Shown here: positions 1-9,280 of the stretch, piece after piece | Layout of the letters: every line of letters begins with the position of its first letter | How positions within the stretch are numbered: the stretch's first letter is position 1 | Assembly: GCA_022825725.1 (NCBI GenBank) | Contig: JAJDWE010000077.1 | Coordinates: forward strand, 1-64,000 | Source of the DNA: Gemmatimonadota bacterium | Lineage (GTDB): Bacteria > Gemmatimonadota > Gemmatimonadetes > Palauibacterales > Palauibacteraceae | Direction: 5' to 3' | DNA length: 64,000 nt | Notes under the pieces: generated by a model | Told to the model about the DNA's origin: nothing | The model's input: only the letters and a program-made list of their open reading frames with translations | Databases searched by the model: none | Position numbers and translations under genes: made by a program

Positions 1-151
1 GCGAGCGCCCGGTCCACGATCTCGCCGCGCTCCACGGCGACGGTGCCGGTCTCGCCATCTTCGCCGTTCCCCGTGTTCGCGACCGCGAAACCGGTGCGCC
101 GAGCCCGCCGATCAGGACCATGCCCCCGAGTATCTTCGTGCCTCGCTTCAT
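1..151 (-). CDS. N-terminus of a membrane-fusion (efflux-adaptor-like) protein, partial and apparently frameshifted
   Basis: Reading leftwards from ATG 151, preceded by GGAGGA, the peptide begins MKRGTKILGGMVLIGGLG, a good membrane anchor. In that frame it then becomes an unlikely Ser/Arg/Pro-rich string. In the frame whose codons begin at positions 2, 5, 8 and so on, bases 1-96 give GFAVANTGNGEDGETGTVAV followed by ERGEIVDRAL. That is the usual start of HlyD/MacA-type periplasmic adaptors of efflux pumps, with the G/C-rich third positions seen in the neighbours. The two halves are one base out of register, so a single indel near bases 95-121 (natural, or an assembly error) is likely. Only about 50 codons are visible, so the family call is an inference. 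Confidence 0.4.
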   Translation of the reverse strand, partial: MKRGTKILGGMVLIGGLGAPVSRSRTRGTAKMARPAPSPWSAARSWTGRS

Positions 152-305
152 CCGAACCCGCACTCCTCCGCCGGGACTGAAACCGGTCGGCCGTCCGCCC
201 TGCCGGCCGCGGAGCGGGGACGGCCCTACGGGTGGGCCTACGGAGGGACCGGCGTTTGGTTTCGTGCGGCGGCGCCCCGACCGGGCGGGATCGACGGACC
301 GCCGG

Positions 306-1889
306 CTAGGGCGTGCGGGACTCGATCCAGCGGGGGGCGCGCGGGATGGGCAGCGGTTGCGGCTGTGCCTCGAGGTAGGTGACGAGCGCCTCCAGGTCCG
401 CGACTTCGAGGGCGTCGATGACTTCGGCTTCGGCGAAGACGGTGTAGCCGCCGCCGCCGCCCGAGATGAAATCGTTGGCGGTGACGACGTACCGGTCCTC
501 GGGCGTGAGCGGCGATCCGTCGTCGAGCGTCACGTCGAGAATCCGCTCGCCGAGGGGCGCCGCCGGGTCGTAGCGGACGGTGATGCCGCTCGCGTGCAGG
601 TCGACATCCCCCTCCCGGGCGGAGTGTTCGAGCGTCCGCAGGAGCTGCGTGCCGGTCATCGTGTGGCGGACGAGCATGTTGTTGAAGGGCTGGAGTTCGA
701 AGAGGTCGGCGAAGGTGACCGGCCCCGCGGGCAGGGAGCGGCGGATGCCGCCGTTGTTCATGAGGGCGACATCGGCCCCGCTCGCGTGTCGCTGCGCGTC
801 GGCCACGATGCGGCCAAGCGGGAAGTCGCCGTCCCGCGGGGCGGAGAGCGCCTCGGGGAGCTCCACGACGACGCGTTCGACGAGGGCCGAGATCTCGGCG
901 CTGTAGGAGGCGACGAGCCGCTCGACGTCCGGGTCCGGCACGACCTCGTCCGCCCACGCCTGCCGAACGCCGAGCCGGTGCGCGCTCACGGCCCCTTCGG
1001 CGCTCCGGTCGATGCGTCCGAGTCCGTACGCCGTCGTGTTCGAGTACGACTGGATGACGGGGACGCCCCGAATCTCCGTCTCCACGCGCGAGTGCGTATG
1101 CCCCGTGACCGCGTAGTCGAAGCGCTCCGTCGTCACGGCCAGCGCGTCCAGGGCCGCGCCCCGGCACGCGGGGTCCGCCGCGGTCCCCGCCGCGCCGACG
1201 GTGCAGAAGGCGCCTTCGTGCATGACCGCGACGACGAAATCCGCGCCGGCCGCCCGCACCTCCGGGATATAGCGGTCGAGCGCATCGGAGATCGGCCGGA
1301 AGTCGAAATCCGCCACGAGCGAGGGGCGGGCGACGACCGGCGTGGACGTCGTCGTCGCGCCGACGAAGCCGACCCGGACACCGTCCCTCTCGACGATCGT
1401 CCACGGCCGGACCCACGCGGGGTGCCGGTCGGTGCCCGTGAGGTAGATGTTCGCGCCGAGCATGGCGAAGTCCGCATCGGCCACGCGCTCCACGAGGACG
1501 TCGACGCCCCAGTCGAACTCGTGGTTCCCGATCGCGGCGGCGTCGTAGCCGATCCCGTTCATCGCTTCGATCGTCGAGCGCCCGTCCGTGAAGTTCGAGA
1601 TCGGCGTGCCCTGCATGATGTCGCCGCCGGAGACGACGAAAAGGGGACACTCGGGCGTCGTGGAGCGCTCCCGGGCCACGTAGCCCGCGAGGGCGGCGGA
1701 CCCGCCGACCGGGCGTCCGTCCGACCAGCTCTGGGCCGCCGGCAGCAGCCGTCCGTGCGTGTCGTTCGTGGAGAAGATCAGCGCGCAGGCCGTCGGGTCC
1801 GCGGGGGCGCACGCCGGGAAGGCGGCGATGCCGGCGCAGAAAAGGGCGGAGAGGGCGGATCTGACGCGGGCGGCGGGACGGCGCGGCAT
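306..1889 (-). CDS. Exported 5'-nucleotidase / 2',3'-cyclic phosphodiesterase family metallophosphoesterase
   Basis: 527 aa. It should hydrolyse nucleoside monophosphates or cyclic nucleotides outside the cytoplasm. An Arg-rich start and hydrophobic stretch end near Cys27, so it is exported and possibly lipidated, although the lipobox (FPAC) is imperfect. Metallophosphatase motifs follow in order: NDTHGRL (D43, H45), GGDIM, GNHEFDWG and GHTHSR. The C-terminal 5'-nucleotidase domain has NNGGIRR and FELQPFNN, which fits UshA/CpdB relatives in content and length. Its ATG shares one base with the purF stop (TGATG), making it the last gene of the purine operon and suggesting a link to nucleotide salvage. 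Exact substrate cannot be read from the sequence. Confidence 0.9.
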   Translation of the reverse strand: MPRRPAARVRSALSALFCAGIAAFPACAPADPTACALIFSTNDTHGRLLPAAQSWSDGRPVGGSAALAGYVARERSTTPECPLFVVSGGDIMQGTPISNFTDGRSTIEAMNGIGYDAAAIGNHEFDWGVDVLVERVADADFAMLGANIYLTGTDRHPAWVRPWTIVERDGVRVGFVGATTTSTPVVARPSLVADFDFRPISDALDRYIPEVRAAGADFVVAVMHEGAFCTVGAAGTAADPACRGAALDALAVTTERFDYAVTGHTHSRVETEIRGVPVIQSYSNTTAYGLGRIDRSAEGAVSAHRLGVRQAWADEVVPDPDVERLVASYSAEISALVERVVVELPEALSAPRDGDFPLGRIVADAQRHASGADVALMNNGGIRRSLPAGPVTFADLFELQPFNNMLVRHTMTGTQLLRTLEHSAREGDVDLHASGITVRYDPAAPLGERILDVTLDDGSPLTPEDRYVVTANDFISGGGGGYTVFAEAEVIDALEVADLEALVTYLEAQPQPLPIPRAPRWIESRTP

Positions 1890-3334
1890 CAGACGGTCTG
1901 CAGCGCCTGCGCCCGGTCCAGGTCCACGAGCGGCGCGGCGTAGTTGCCGGTCCAGCAGGCGTCGCAGAAGGGACCGTGGTCCGCGACCGCGTCGCGCATA
2001 CCTTCCATGCTGAGGTAGCCGAGCGACTCGACTTGCAGGTGCTGCCGGATCTCCTCGACCGTGTGACTGGAGCCGATGAGTTCCTCCTTCGTCGGCATGT
2101 CGATGCCGTAGTAGCAGGGGGAACGCACCGGCGGGGACGCGACCCGGAAATGCACCTCGCTCGCCCCCGAGTCCCGGAGGAGCCGGACGAGGCCGCTGCT
2201 CGTCGTCCCCCGGACGAGCGAATCGTCGACGACGACGATACGCTTGCCGTCGACGAGTTCGCGCACGGGGTTGTACTTCACCCGCACCTTGAAGTCGCGC
2301 CCCGTCTGCGTCGGATGGATGAAGGTCCGGCCCACGTAGTGGTTGCGGATGAGCGCGAGTTCGAACGGGAGGCCGCTGACCTCCGAGTACCCGAGCGCGG
2401 CCGAGTTCGACGAGTCCGGCACCGCGAACACGCAATCGGCATCCGCCGGGTGCTCGCGGGCGAGCTGGCGGCCGAACGCGCGCCGCGCCTCGTCCACGCT
2501 GCACCCCCACACGCGCGAGTCGGGCCGCGCGAAGTACACGAGTTCGAACAGACAGGCGCTGGGCTCGGCGGGAGGCAGCGGCCGCAGCGATTCCACGTGG
2601 CCGTCGCGGACCTTCAGCACTTCGCCCGGTTCCACGTCGCGCACGTAGGCGGCCCCGATGATGTCGAGGGCGCACGTTTCGGAGGCGAAGACGACGGCCT
2701 CGCCCCGCCTGCCCATCACCATCGGCCGGAAGCCGCGCGCATCGCGTGTCGCGTATACCGTGTCGCCGATGCAGAGGAGGAGGGAGAAGGCGCCGACCAG
2801 CTGCGAGAAGGCGTCGTCGATCTTGCCGTCCAGGTCGCGGTGCCGGGAACGGGCGATGAGATGGACGATGACCTCCGAGTCCGCATCCGTCTGGAAGATC
2901 GATCCGTCGCGCGCGAGCGAGCGCTTGAGCTGGTTCGCGTTCGTGAGGTTGCCGTTGTGCGCGAGCGCGAGCGGCTTGTCCTCGTACTGCACGAGGAGCG
3001 GCTGCGCGTTGCGGAGGCTCGATCCCCCCGCCGTCGAATAGCGGACGTGTCCGAGGGAGAGCGACCCCTCGAGGGCGCCGAGCACGTCGTCGTCGAAGAC
3101 GTCCGCCACGAGGCCCATGCCCTTGTGGACCCTCGACATGCCGGATCCGTCGACCGTGACGATCCCGGCGGACTCCTGGCCGCGGTGCTGGAGCGCGTAC
3201 ATGGAGAGAAACGCGAGTTCGGCGGCGGCGTCGGAGCCGCTCACCGCCACGATGCCGCACTCCTCCCGCGGCTTGTCCAGTTCGAACGCTTCGCCTCCCG
3301 CGCCCTGGGCGCCGGTCGTCGGGAGTCTCCTCAT
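1889..3334 (-). CDS. purF: Amidophosphoribosyltransferase
   Basis: 481 aa. First committed step of purine synthesis: PRPP plus glutamine gives phosphoribosylamine. The N-terminal propeptide ends at E25, and Cys26 of CGIVAVSG is the expected class II glutamine amidotransferase nucleophile after processing. The PRPP-binding motif [14 protein letters not shown] is intact. Cysteines in [21 protein letters not shown] and the C-terminal FCDACW match the ligands of the 4Fe-4S-containing Bacillus-type enzyme, so this is probably the Fe-S form. Start ATG 3334 overlaps the purL stop by four bases (ATGA), which decides the start. Confidence 0.97.
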   Translation of the reverse strand: MRRLPTTGAQGAGGEAFELDKPREECGIVAVSGSDAAAELAFLSMYALQHRGQESAGIVTVDGSGMSRVHKGMGLVADVFDDDVLGALEGSLSLGHVRYSTAGGSSLRNAQPLLVQYEDKPLALAHNGNLTNANQLKRSLARDGSIFQTDADSEVIVHLIARSRHRDLDGKIDDAFSQLVGAFSLLLCIGDTVYATRDARGFRPMVMGRRGEAVVFASETCALDIIGAAYVRDVEPGEVLKVRDGHVESLRPLPPAEPSACLFELVYFARPDSRVWGCSVDEARRAFGRQLAREHPADADCVFAVPDSSNSAALGYSEVSGLPFELALIRNHYVGRTFIHPTQTGRDFKVRVKYNPVRELVDGKRIVVVDDSLVRGTTSSGLVRLLRDSGASEVHFRVASPPVRSPCYYGIDMPTKEELIGSSHTVEEIRQHLQVESLGYLSMEGMRDAVADHGPFCDACWTGNYAAPLVDLDRAQALQTV

Positions 3335-5637
3335 GACGTGATTCCCGCCTCCTCGCTCATGCGGCGCGGGATCGCCTCCTCGTAGATCCGCGCCAGCTCG
3401 GCGGCCGGCGGGGCGATCGCGTGGCCGGCGCCGGTCAGCCGGCACGGGCTGTCCGGCCCGCCCACGACGCCGACACGCGCCACGGGCACGCCATGACGCC
3501 GCCCGTGCGCGGCGATCCGCTCGCCTTCGCCGGGCCGGCACGTCAGCACGACGCGAGAGTGCGACTCGCCGAACCAGCGCGCCGCGGCCGAGACGTCCGC
3601 CCCGGCGGGCGCCGCGTCGAGATCGACCGTGCAGCCGAGCGGCCCGCCTTCCGCCCGCACCGCGCACTCCGCAAGCGCGACGGCAAGCCCTCCGTCCGAG
3701 GCATCGTGCGCCGAGGCGAACGCCCCGTCCGCCGCCCCCTCGACGAGAAAGTCGACGAGGGCCGCCGCCTCGTCGAGGTCCAGCGCCGGCGGCAGGCCGG
3801 CGACGAGGCCGTGGCAGGCGGCGAGATACTCGGACCCTCCGATCTCGTCGCGGGTCGTGCCCGCGATCCAGATCTCGTCCCCTTCGCGCCGGAACGCCGA
3901 GGGGACGCGCCGTTCGAGATCCTCGATCACGCCCAGCATGCCGATGACCGGCGTGGGGTAGACCGGCTGGCCGCCCGTCTCGTTGTAGAGCGACACGTTG
4001 CCGCCCGTCACCGGCGTCCCGAGCGCGCGGCACGCCTCTCCCATCCCCTCGACGGCCCCGGCGAGCTGGAAGTACACCTCCGGGCGCAGCGGGCTGCCGA
4101 AGTTCAGGCAGTTCGTCACGGCGAGCGGGCGCGCCCCGGAGCAGGCCACGTTGCGCGCCGCCTCGGCGACCGCCGCCCGGCCCCCGGTGCGCGGGTCGAG
4201 CCAGGTGTGCCGCCCGTTCCCGTCCGTCGAGGCCGCGAGCGCGCGCCCCTCGGCGGGCAGCCGCAGCACCGCCGCGTCGGAGCCCGGTCCCTCGAGCGTG
4301 TTCGTCTGCACCGTGGTGTCGTACTGCTCATGGATCCAGCGCCGCGATGCGATGGACGGCGAGTCGAGCAGCGTCCGCAGCGCCGTGTCCACTTCCTCGT
4401 CCGATCCGAAGGAGCCGTACGCCTCCAGCTCCGCCGCGCGCGCCTCGGCCGTGGCCGGGCTCATGACGCCCTCGCGCACGTACGTCGGACAATCGTCCAC
4501 CAGCGGCTTCACCGGGATCTCGACGCGCACGACGCCGTCCTCGCGCACGCGGAACATCCCGTCATCCGTGACCTGCCCGATCGTTGCCGCCTGCAGGTCC
4601 CAGCGCTCCAGCACCTCGCGCACGGCTTCCTCGTGTTCGGGCTTCGCGACGAGGAGCATCCGCTCCTGCGACTCCGAGAGGAGCATCTCGTAAGGCGTCA
4701 TCCCCTCCTCCCGGACGGGGAGGTACGCCACGTCGATGTCGATCCCGGAGCCCGAGCGCGCCGCCATCTCCGTCCCGCTCGAGGTCAGCCCCGCCGCTCC
4801 CATGTCCTGGATCCCGACGAGGAGGTCCCGCTCGATGAGTTCGAGACTCGCTTCGAGGAGCAGCTTCTCGGTGAACGGATCGCCCACCTGCACCTGCGGC
4901 CGGCTGTCGACCGCCTCCTCGTCGAGTTCCTCCGACGCGAAGGTCGCCCCGTGGATCCCGTCCCGTCCCGTGCGGGCGCCGACCGCCATCACCGGATTGC
5001 CGACGCCCTCCGCCTCGCCCCGGATGAGGCGCTCGAGCGGGAGGACGCCGATGCACATCACGTTGATGAGCGGGTTCCGCTCGTAGGCCGGGTCGAAGAT
5101 CGCCTCGCCCCCCACCGTGGGGACCCCGACGCAGTTGCCGTAGTCTCCGACCCCGCGCACGACCCCGTCGAAGAGATAGCGCGACTGCGGCGAGTCGAGC
5201 GATCCGAAGTGGAGGCTGTCGAAGATGGCGATGGGCCGCGCCCCCATCGTGAACACGTCGCGCAGGATCCCGCCCGACCCCGTCGCCGCGCCCTGGTAGG
5301 GTTCGACGGCCGAGGGATGGTTGTGGGACTCTATCTTGAACGCGACGCCCCAGCCGCCGCCCACGTCGATGACGCCGGCGTTCTCCCCCGGACCCTGGAC
5401 GACGGCGGCGCTCTCCGTGGGCAGCGTGCGGAGCAGGGGCCGCGAGTTCTTGTACCCGCAGTGCTCCGACCACATGGCGCTGAACACGCCGAGTTCGGTG
5501 AAGGTGGGCTCCCGCCCCATGAAACCGAGGATCTGTTCCCACTCCGCTGGACTCAGCCCGTGCTCCGCCACGAGCGCGGCGCTCATCACGGGATCGCCCG
5601 GCCGGGCCTCCACGCGTTCGAGCGAGGTGCGGGTCAT
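3331..5637 (-). CDS. purL: Phosphoribosylformylglycinamidine synthase, large (synthetase) subunit
   Basis: 768 aa, the length of the short PurL that works with separate PurS and PurQ subunits. Uses ATP and PurQ-derived ammonia to convert FGAR to FGAM. Conserved stretches include [54 protein letters not shown] and [11 protein letters not shown]. It lacks the fused C-terminal amidotransferase of the E. coli-type enzyme. Start ATG 5637 overlaps the purQ stop by four bases (ATGA). It sits between purQ and purF in a continuous minus-strand operon. Confidence 0.97.
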   Translation of the reverse strand: MTRTSLERVEARPGDPVMSAALVAEHGLSPAEWEQILGFMGREPTFTELGVFSAMWSEHCGYKNSRPLLRTLPTESAAVVQGPGENAGVIDVGGGWGVAFKIESHNHPSAVEPYQGAATGSGGILRDVFTMGARPIAIFDSLHFGSLDSPQSRYLFDGVVRGVGDYGNCVGVPTVGGEAIFDPAYERNPLINVMCIGVLPLERLIRGEAEGVGNPVMAVGARTGRDGIHGATFASEELDEEAVDSRPQVQVGDPFTEKLLLEASLELIERDLLVGIQDMGAAGLTSSGTEMAARSGSGIDIDVAYLPVREEGMTPYEMLLSESQERMLLVAKPEHEEAVREVLERWDLQAATIGQVTDDGMFRVREDGVVRVEIPVKPLVDDCPTYVREGVMSPATAEARAAELEAYGSFGSDEEVDTALRTLLDSPSIASRRWIHEQYDTTVQTNTLEGPGSDAAVLRLPAEGRALAASTDGNGRHTWLDPRTGGRAAVAEAARNVACSGARPLAVTNCLNFGSPLRPEVYFQLAGAVEGMGEACRALGTPVTGGNVSLYNETGGQPVYPTPVIGMLGVIEDLERRVPSAFRREGDEIWIAGTTRDEIGGSEYLAACHGLVAGLPPALDLDEAAALVDFLVEGAADGAFASAHDASDGGLAVALAECAVRAEGGPLGCTVDLDAAPAGADVSAAARWFGESHSRVVLTCRPGEGERIAAHGRRHGVPVARVGVVGGPDSPCRLTGAGHAIAPPAAELARIYEEAIPRRMSEEAGITS

Positions 5638-6422
5638 GACGACACCCCCGCCCCCGCCACCGCGCCGGCCGCGAATTCCGGGGCTTCGGGCGGCGCAGCG
5701 TCGGTTCGGCGGTCGCCCGGGTGGTCCCTCCCCCGGGACACGGCGGCGAGCAGCGACTGGAACACCGCGAGTCCGTCCGTGTTGCCGAGGACGGAGAGCG
5801 AGTGACGTTCCGGGTGCGGCATGAGCCCCAGGATGTTCCCCTCCGCGTTCACGATCCCGGCGATGTTGCGCGCCGAGCCGTTGGGGTTCGCGGCGTCCGT
5901 CGCCTGCCCGCGCCGGTCGACGTAGCGGAACACGACCCGGTTCTCCGCCTCGATTTCGTCGAGCGTCGAGGCTTCCGCGACGAACTGCCCCTCGCCGTGC
6001 GCGATCGGGATGTGGAGCAGGTCCCCCTCGCCGTAGGCCGACGTGAACGGCGTCCCCGCGTTCTCCACGCGGAGCCCGACGTCGTGACAGCGGAAGCGGA
6101 GGTTCCGGTTCCGGACGAGGGCCCCCGGCAGGAGGTGCGCCTCGCACAGCACCTGGAATCCGTTGCAGATCCCGAGCGTGAGCCCGCCGGCGCGCGCGAA
6201 GTCGATCACTTCGCCCATGATCGGGCTGAAGCGGGCGATCGCCCCCGCCCTCAAGTAGTCTCCGTAGGAGAACCCGCCCGGCAGCACGACGACGTCCACG
6301 CCCTCGAGGTCCGTCGACTTGTGCCACAGGTAGGTGGCGCGCTCTCCCAGCCCGTCCGTCACCGCCCGGTACACGTCCGCATCGCAGTTCGAGCCCGGGA
6401 ACCGCACGATCCCTACCTTCAT
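5634..6422 (-). CDS. purQ: Phosphoribosylformylglycinamidine synthase, glutaminase subunit
   Basis: 262 aa class I glutamine amidotransferase supplying ammonia to PurL. Nucleophile Cys86 lies in [13 protein letters not shown], and the His/Glu pair in MPHPERHS. I chose the internal ATG at 6422 ([14 protein letters not shown]) because it matches family N-termini and has GGAGG about 6 bases upstream; an ATG at 6434 would overlap that Shine-Dalgarno. It has roughly 30 extra C-terminal residues rich in Pro, Ala and Gly compared with the usual ~230 aa; these overlap no known domain. Stop overlaps purL start (ATGA). Confidence 0.96.
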   Translation of the reverse strand: MKVGIVRFPGSNCDADVYRAVTDGLGERATYLWHKSTDLEGVDVVVLPGGFSYGDYLRAGAIARFSPIMGEVIDFARAGGLTLGICNGFQVLCEAHLLPGALVRNRNLRFRCHDVGLRVENAGTPFTSAYGEGDLLHIPIAHGEGQFVAEASTLDEIEAENRVVFRYVDRRGQATDAANPNGSARNIAGIVNAEGNILGLMPHPERHSLSVLGNTDGLAVFQSLLAAVSRGRDHPGDRRTDAAPPEAPEFAAGAVAGAGVSS

Positions 6423-6461
6423 CCCCACCTCCATCCGTTCACCCCTCCCGCGCGCACGGCT

Positions 6462-6719
6462 TCACCCCTCCCGCACGCGGACGACGTAGTCTTCGATGAT
6501 CGGGTTGGCGATCAGTTGCTCGCACATCTTCTCCGTGGAGGCGACGGCGGCCTCCGGCCCGTCGGCTTCGACCTCGAGACGGATCAGCCGCCCGGCGCGC
6601 ACGGAGTGGACGCCCTCGTACCCCAGGTTCCCGAGCGCACGCCGGATCGTCTCCCCCGCCGGATCGAGGATCCCCTCGCGCGGCGTGACCCGGACATCCA
6701 CGGACCAGACCCGGCTCAT
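6462..6719 (-). CDS. purS: Phosphoribosylformylglycinamidine synthase, PurS subunit
   Basis: 85 aa, the normal PurS length. PurS bridges PurQ and PurL and is needed for ammonia transfer. The sequence keeps the VRVTPREGILDPAGETIRRA core and the C-terminal NPIIEDYVVRV of the family. Start ATG 6719 overlaps the purC stop (ATGA), ruling out the longer upstream frame. A 39-bp gap separates it from purQ. Confidence 0.95.
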   Translation of the reverse strand: MSRVWSVDVRVTPREGILDPAGETIRRALGNLGYEGVHSVRAGRLIRLEVEADGPEAAVASTEKMCEQLIANPIIEDYVVRVREG

Positions 6720-7669
6720 GCGGGCGCCTCGTAGAGTTCGTGGCCCGCGATGCGCCGGAAGGCCTCGAGGTAGCGCTCCGAGGTCGTGCGGATGACTTCC
6801 TCCGGGAGCGCCGGCGCCGGCGGCGTCTTGTCCCACTCGCCGCGCCCCACGATCTCCTGCAGATGGTCGCGCACCGGCTGCTTGTCGAGCGAAGGCTGGT
6901 CACCCCCGATCCGGTACGAATCGGCGGGCCAGAAGCGGGAGGAATCGGGGGTCATCACCTCGTCGATGAGGATGATTCCCCCGTCCGCCCCGCGCCCGAA
7001 CTCGTACTTCGTGTCGGCGAGGATGATGCCGCGCTCGCGGAGCGTGTCGCGGCCCGCGGCGTAGAGCGCGAGGCTGATGTCGCGCAGCTCCGTCGCGAGT
7101 TCCGTCCCCACGATGTCGCACATCTGCGCGAAGGTGATGTTCTCGTCGTGAAGCCCCTGCTCGGCCTTCGTCGAGGGCGAGAAGATCGGCTCCGGGTATT
7201 CCTCCGACTCCCGCAGGCCCTCCGGAAGAGGCTCGCCGGCGAGCGTCCCGTGGCGGCTGTACTCCTTCCAGGCGGAGCCGGAGATGAAGCCGCGCACGAT
7301 GCACTCGACGGGCAGGGGCTGCGCCTTCTCGACCAGCATGGCGCGGTGTCCCAGGCTGTCGGCGATGCCGGCGAGTTCCGGGGCCGCCTCGGCGATGGCC
7401 GCGGGGGCGCTGGCGACGCGGTGGTTGTTCACGATGTCCGTCGTCCGGTCGAACCAGAAGGCGGAGAGCTGGGTGAGGACGGCCCCCTTGTGGGGGATCG
7501 GGTTCGGGATCACGCAGTCGAAGGCGCTGATGCGGTCGCTGGCGACCATCAGGATCCGGTCGTCGAGGTCGTACATCGAGCGCACCTTCCCCTTGCGGAG
7601 AAGCGGCAGCGGCAGGTCGATCTCGTGGAGCGCGGCCGGCGCGTTCGCGCCGAGCGTGGTCTGTGTCAT
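6716..7669 (-). CDS. purC: Phosphoribosylaminoimidazole-succinocarboxamide synthase
   Basis: 317 aa, the long SAICAR synthetase type (about 300 aa, as in yeast Ade1), not the ~240-aa E. coli type. It ligates aspartate to CAIR using ATP. Visible conserved parts are LLRKGKVRSMYDL, MVASDRISAFDCVIPNPIP, VECIVRGFISGSAWKEY and LADTKYEFG. It is the second gene of the operon, 76 bp after purB, and translationally coupled to purS by ATGA. Confidence 0.96.
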   Translation of the reverse strand: MTQTTLGANAPAALHEIDLPLPLLRKGKVRSMYDLDDRILMVASDRISAFDCVIPNPIPHKGAVLTQLSAFWFDRTTDIVNNHRVASAPAAIAEAAPELAGIADSLGHRAMLVEKAQPLPVECIVRGFISGSAWKEYSRHGTLAGEPLPEGLRESEEYPEPIFSPSTKAEQGLHDENITFAQMCDIVGTELATELRDISLALYAAGRDTLRERGIILADTKYEFGRGADGGIILIDEVMTPDSSRFWPADSYRIGGDQPSLDKQPVRDHLQEIVGRGEWDKTPPAPALPEEVIRTTSERYLEAFRRIAGHELYEAPA

Positions 7670-7745
7670 GGTGTCCTTTCGAGTGTCCTTTCGGGGATCA
7701 CGGGTTCGGGTCCGGGTCCGGTCGCGTTCCCGCGGGAGCGCGGCA

Positions 7746-9176
7746 TCATACGCGGACCTCCTCGGCGGGCCGCGGCGCGTCCGCGTCCGCGAACAGCGGG
7801 TCGATCCTTGCGGTCAGGAAGCGCTCCACCTGGCGGGCGGAGCGGCCGACGAGCCGGTGCGGGTCGGCGAGCGCGCGGAGTTCCTCCATGCCGAGACCGA
7901 AAGCGCCATCGGCGGCGATGCGCGTGAAGAAGTCGTTGTCCTCCGCGCCATCGTCGAGACGTTCGCGCGCGGCGAGCGCGTGCCCCCGCACCCGTTCGTG
8001 CAGGTCCTGCCGGTCGCCGCCCCCCCGCACGCCCGCGATGAGGATCTCCTCGGTGACCATGAAGGGGAGGGCCCGGCCCAGCCGGCGCGCGACGACGGCC
8101 GGGTGGACGACGAGCCCCGCGCTCACGTTGCGCGCGAGGATGAGGAGCGCGTCCGCGGACAGGTAGCCTTCGGGGAGCGAGATGCGGCGGTTCGCGGAAT
8201 CGTCGAGCGTGCGCTCGAACCACTGCACGGAGGCGGTCCACGACGCGTCGAGTTCCAGCGTGCAGAGGTGCCGCGCCAGCGCGCAGATCCGCTCGCTCCG
8301 CATGGGGTTGCGCTTGTACGGCATCGCGGAGGAGCCGATCTGGTGCTTCCCGAACGGCTCCTCGATCTCGCCGAACGCCTGCAGGATCCGGATGTCGTGC
8401 CCGAACCGGGCCGTCGAGGCGCCGATGCCGGCGAGCGCCGCGAGCGCCCGGTGGTCGACCTTCCGCGGGTACGTCTGGCCGATCACATCGTACGTGCCGG
8501 CGAAGCCGAAGCGCGCCGCGAGCCGCTCGTTGAGCCGGTCCACTTTCCCGCCGTCCCCGTCGAACAGTTCGAGGAACGTCGCCTCCGTCCCCGTCGTGCC
8601 CCGGGCGCCCCGGAAGCGGAGTTCCGCCCGGACGGCCTCGATCTGCTCGAGGTCGAAGAGGAGGTCCTGGAGCCAGAGGCAGGCGCGCTTGCCGATCGTC
8701 GTCGGCTGGGCCGGCTGGAGGTGCGTGTAGCCGAGCGTCGGCTCGGCGGCCTGTTCGCGGGCGAAGGCCGCGAGGTCCTCGATCGTCCCCAGCAGCCGGT
8801 CGCGCACGATGTCGAGACCCTGCTGGTGCTGGATGAGGCCGTGGTTGTCGCCCACGAAGGCGCTCGTCGCGCCGAGGTGGATGTACTTCCGGGCCTCCGG
8901 GGCGACCTCGCCGAAGTGATGGACGTGCGCCATCACGTCATGGCGGAGGTCGCGCTCGATGACGGCAATCCGGTCGAGGTCGATCTGCTCGCGCGCCGCG
9001 TGCATCGCGACGATGGCGTCGTTGGGAATCTCGACGCCGAGCGCGCGTTCCTCCTCGGCGAGCGCAATCCACAGGTCGCGCCAGACGAGCGCCTGCATGC
9101 GAGGGGAGAAGATCGCCGCCATCTCGCTCGAGGCGTAGCGGTCGATGAGAGGATGTGGGTAGTGACGTTCCGCCAT
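7746..9176 (-). CDS. purB: Adenylosuccinate lyase
   Basis: 476 aa. Removes fumarate from SAICAR and from adenylosuccinate. The fumarase/aspartase signature appears as GSSAMPYKRNPMRSERI, and IHLGATSAFVGDN is the substrate-binding stretch. Length and this motif resemble the longer ADSL-like class more than the ~430-aa bacterial class. I prefer ATG 9176 (MAERHYPHPLIDRYAS), because the extra ten residues from 9206 look non-family. It is the promoter-proximal gene of the purine operon. Confidence 0.95.
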   Translation of the reverse strand: MAERHYPHPLIDRYASSEMAAIFSPRMQALVWRDLWIALAEEERALGVEIPNDAIVAMHAAREQIDLDRIAVIERDLRHDVMAHVHHFGEVAPEARKYIHLGATSAFVGDNHGLIQHQQGLDIVRDRLLGTIEDLAAFAREQAAEPTLGYTHLQPAQPTTIGKRACLWLQDLLFDLEQIEAVRAELRFRGARGTTGTEATFLELFDGDGGKVDRLNERLAARFGFAGTYDVIGQTYPRKVDHRALAALAGIGASTARFGHDIRILQAFGEIEEPFGKHQIGSSAMPYKRNPMRSERICALARHLCTLELDASWTASVQWFERTLDDSANRRISLPEGYLSADALLILARNVSAGLVVHPAVVARRLGRALPFMVTEEILIAGVRGGGDRQDLHERVRGHALAARERLDDGAEDNDFFTRIAADGAFGLGMEELRALADPHRLVGRSARQVERFLTARIDPLFADADAPRPAEEVRV

Positions 9177-9236
9177 CAGGCGCGTAGTCCGGATCCAGCG
9201 GCCCACCCGGGGCGACCTCGGTCGCCGTAAGGTCGC

Positions 9237-9265
9237 AGTCTAGCCTCTCGACGCCTCGCGCAAAA
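9237..9265 (-). promoter_or_regulatory. Candidate promoter of the pur operon
   Basis: On the minus strand TTTTGC (9265-9260) and TAGACT (9242-9237) are separated by 17 bases, about 60 bp ahead of the purB ATG. The -35 match is weak and the -10 is moderate. No purine riboswitch fold is apparent in this 104-bp gap. Confidence 0.3.
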
Positions 9266-9280
9266 GTCCCGGGACGGTCG

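Noticed and set aside
120-1943. Long open frame on the plus strand opposite the nucleotidase
   Set aside because: Arg/Pro/Val-rich with no domain; it mirrors the real minus-strand gene. Similar long mirror frames at 3421-5805, 10861-11592, 25360-28215 and 37045-39369 were rejected for the same reason.
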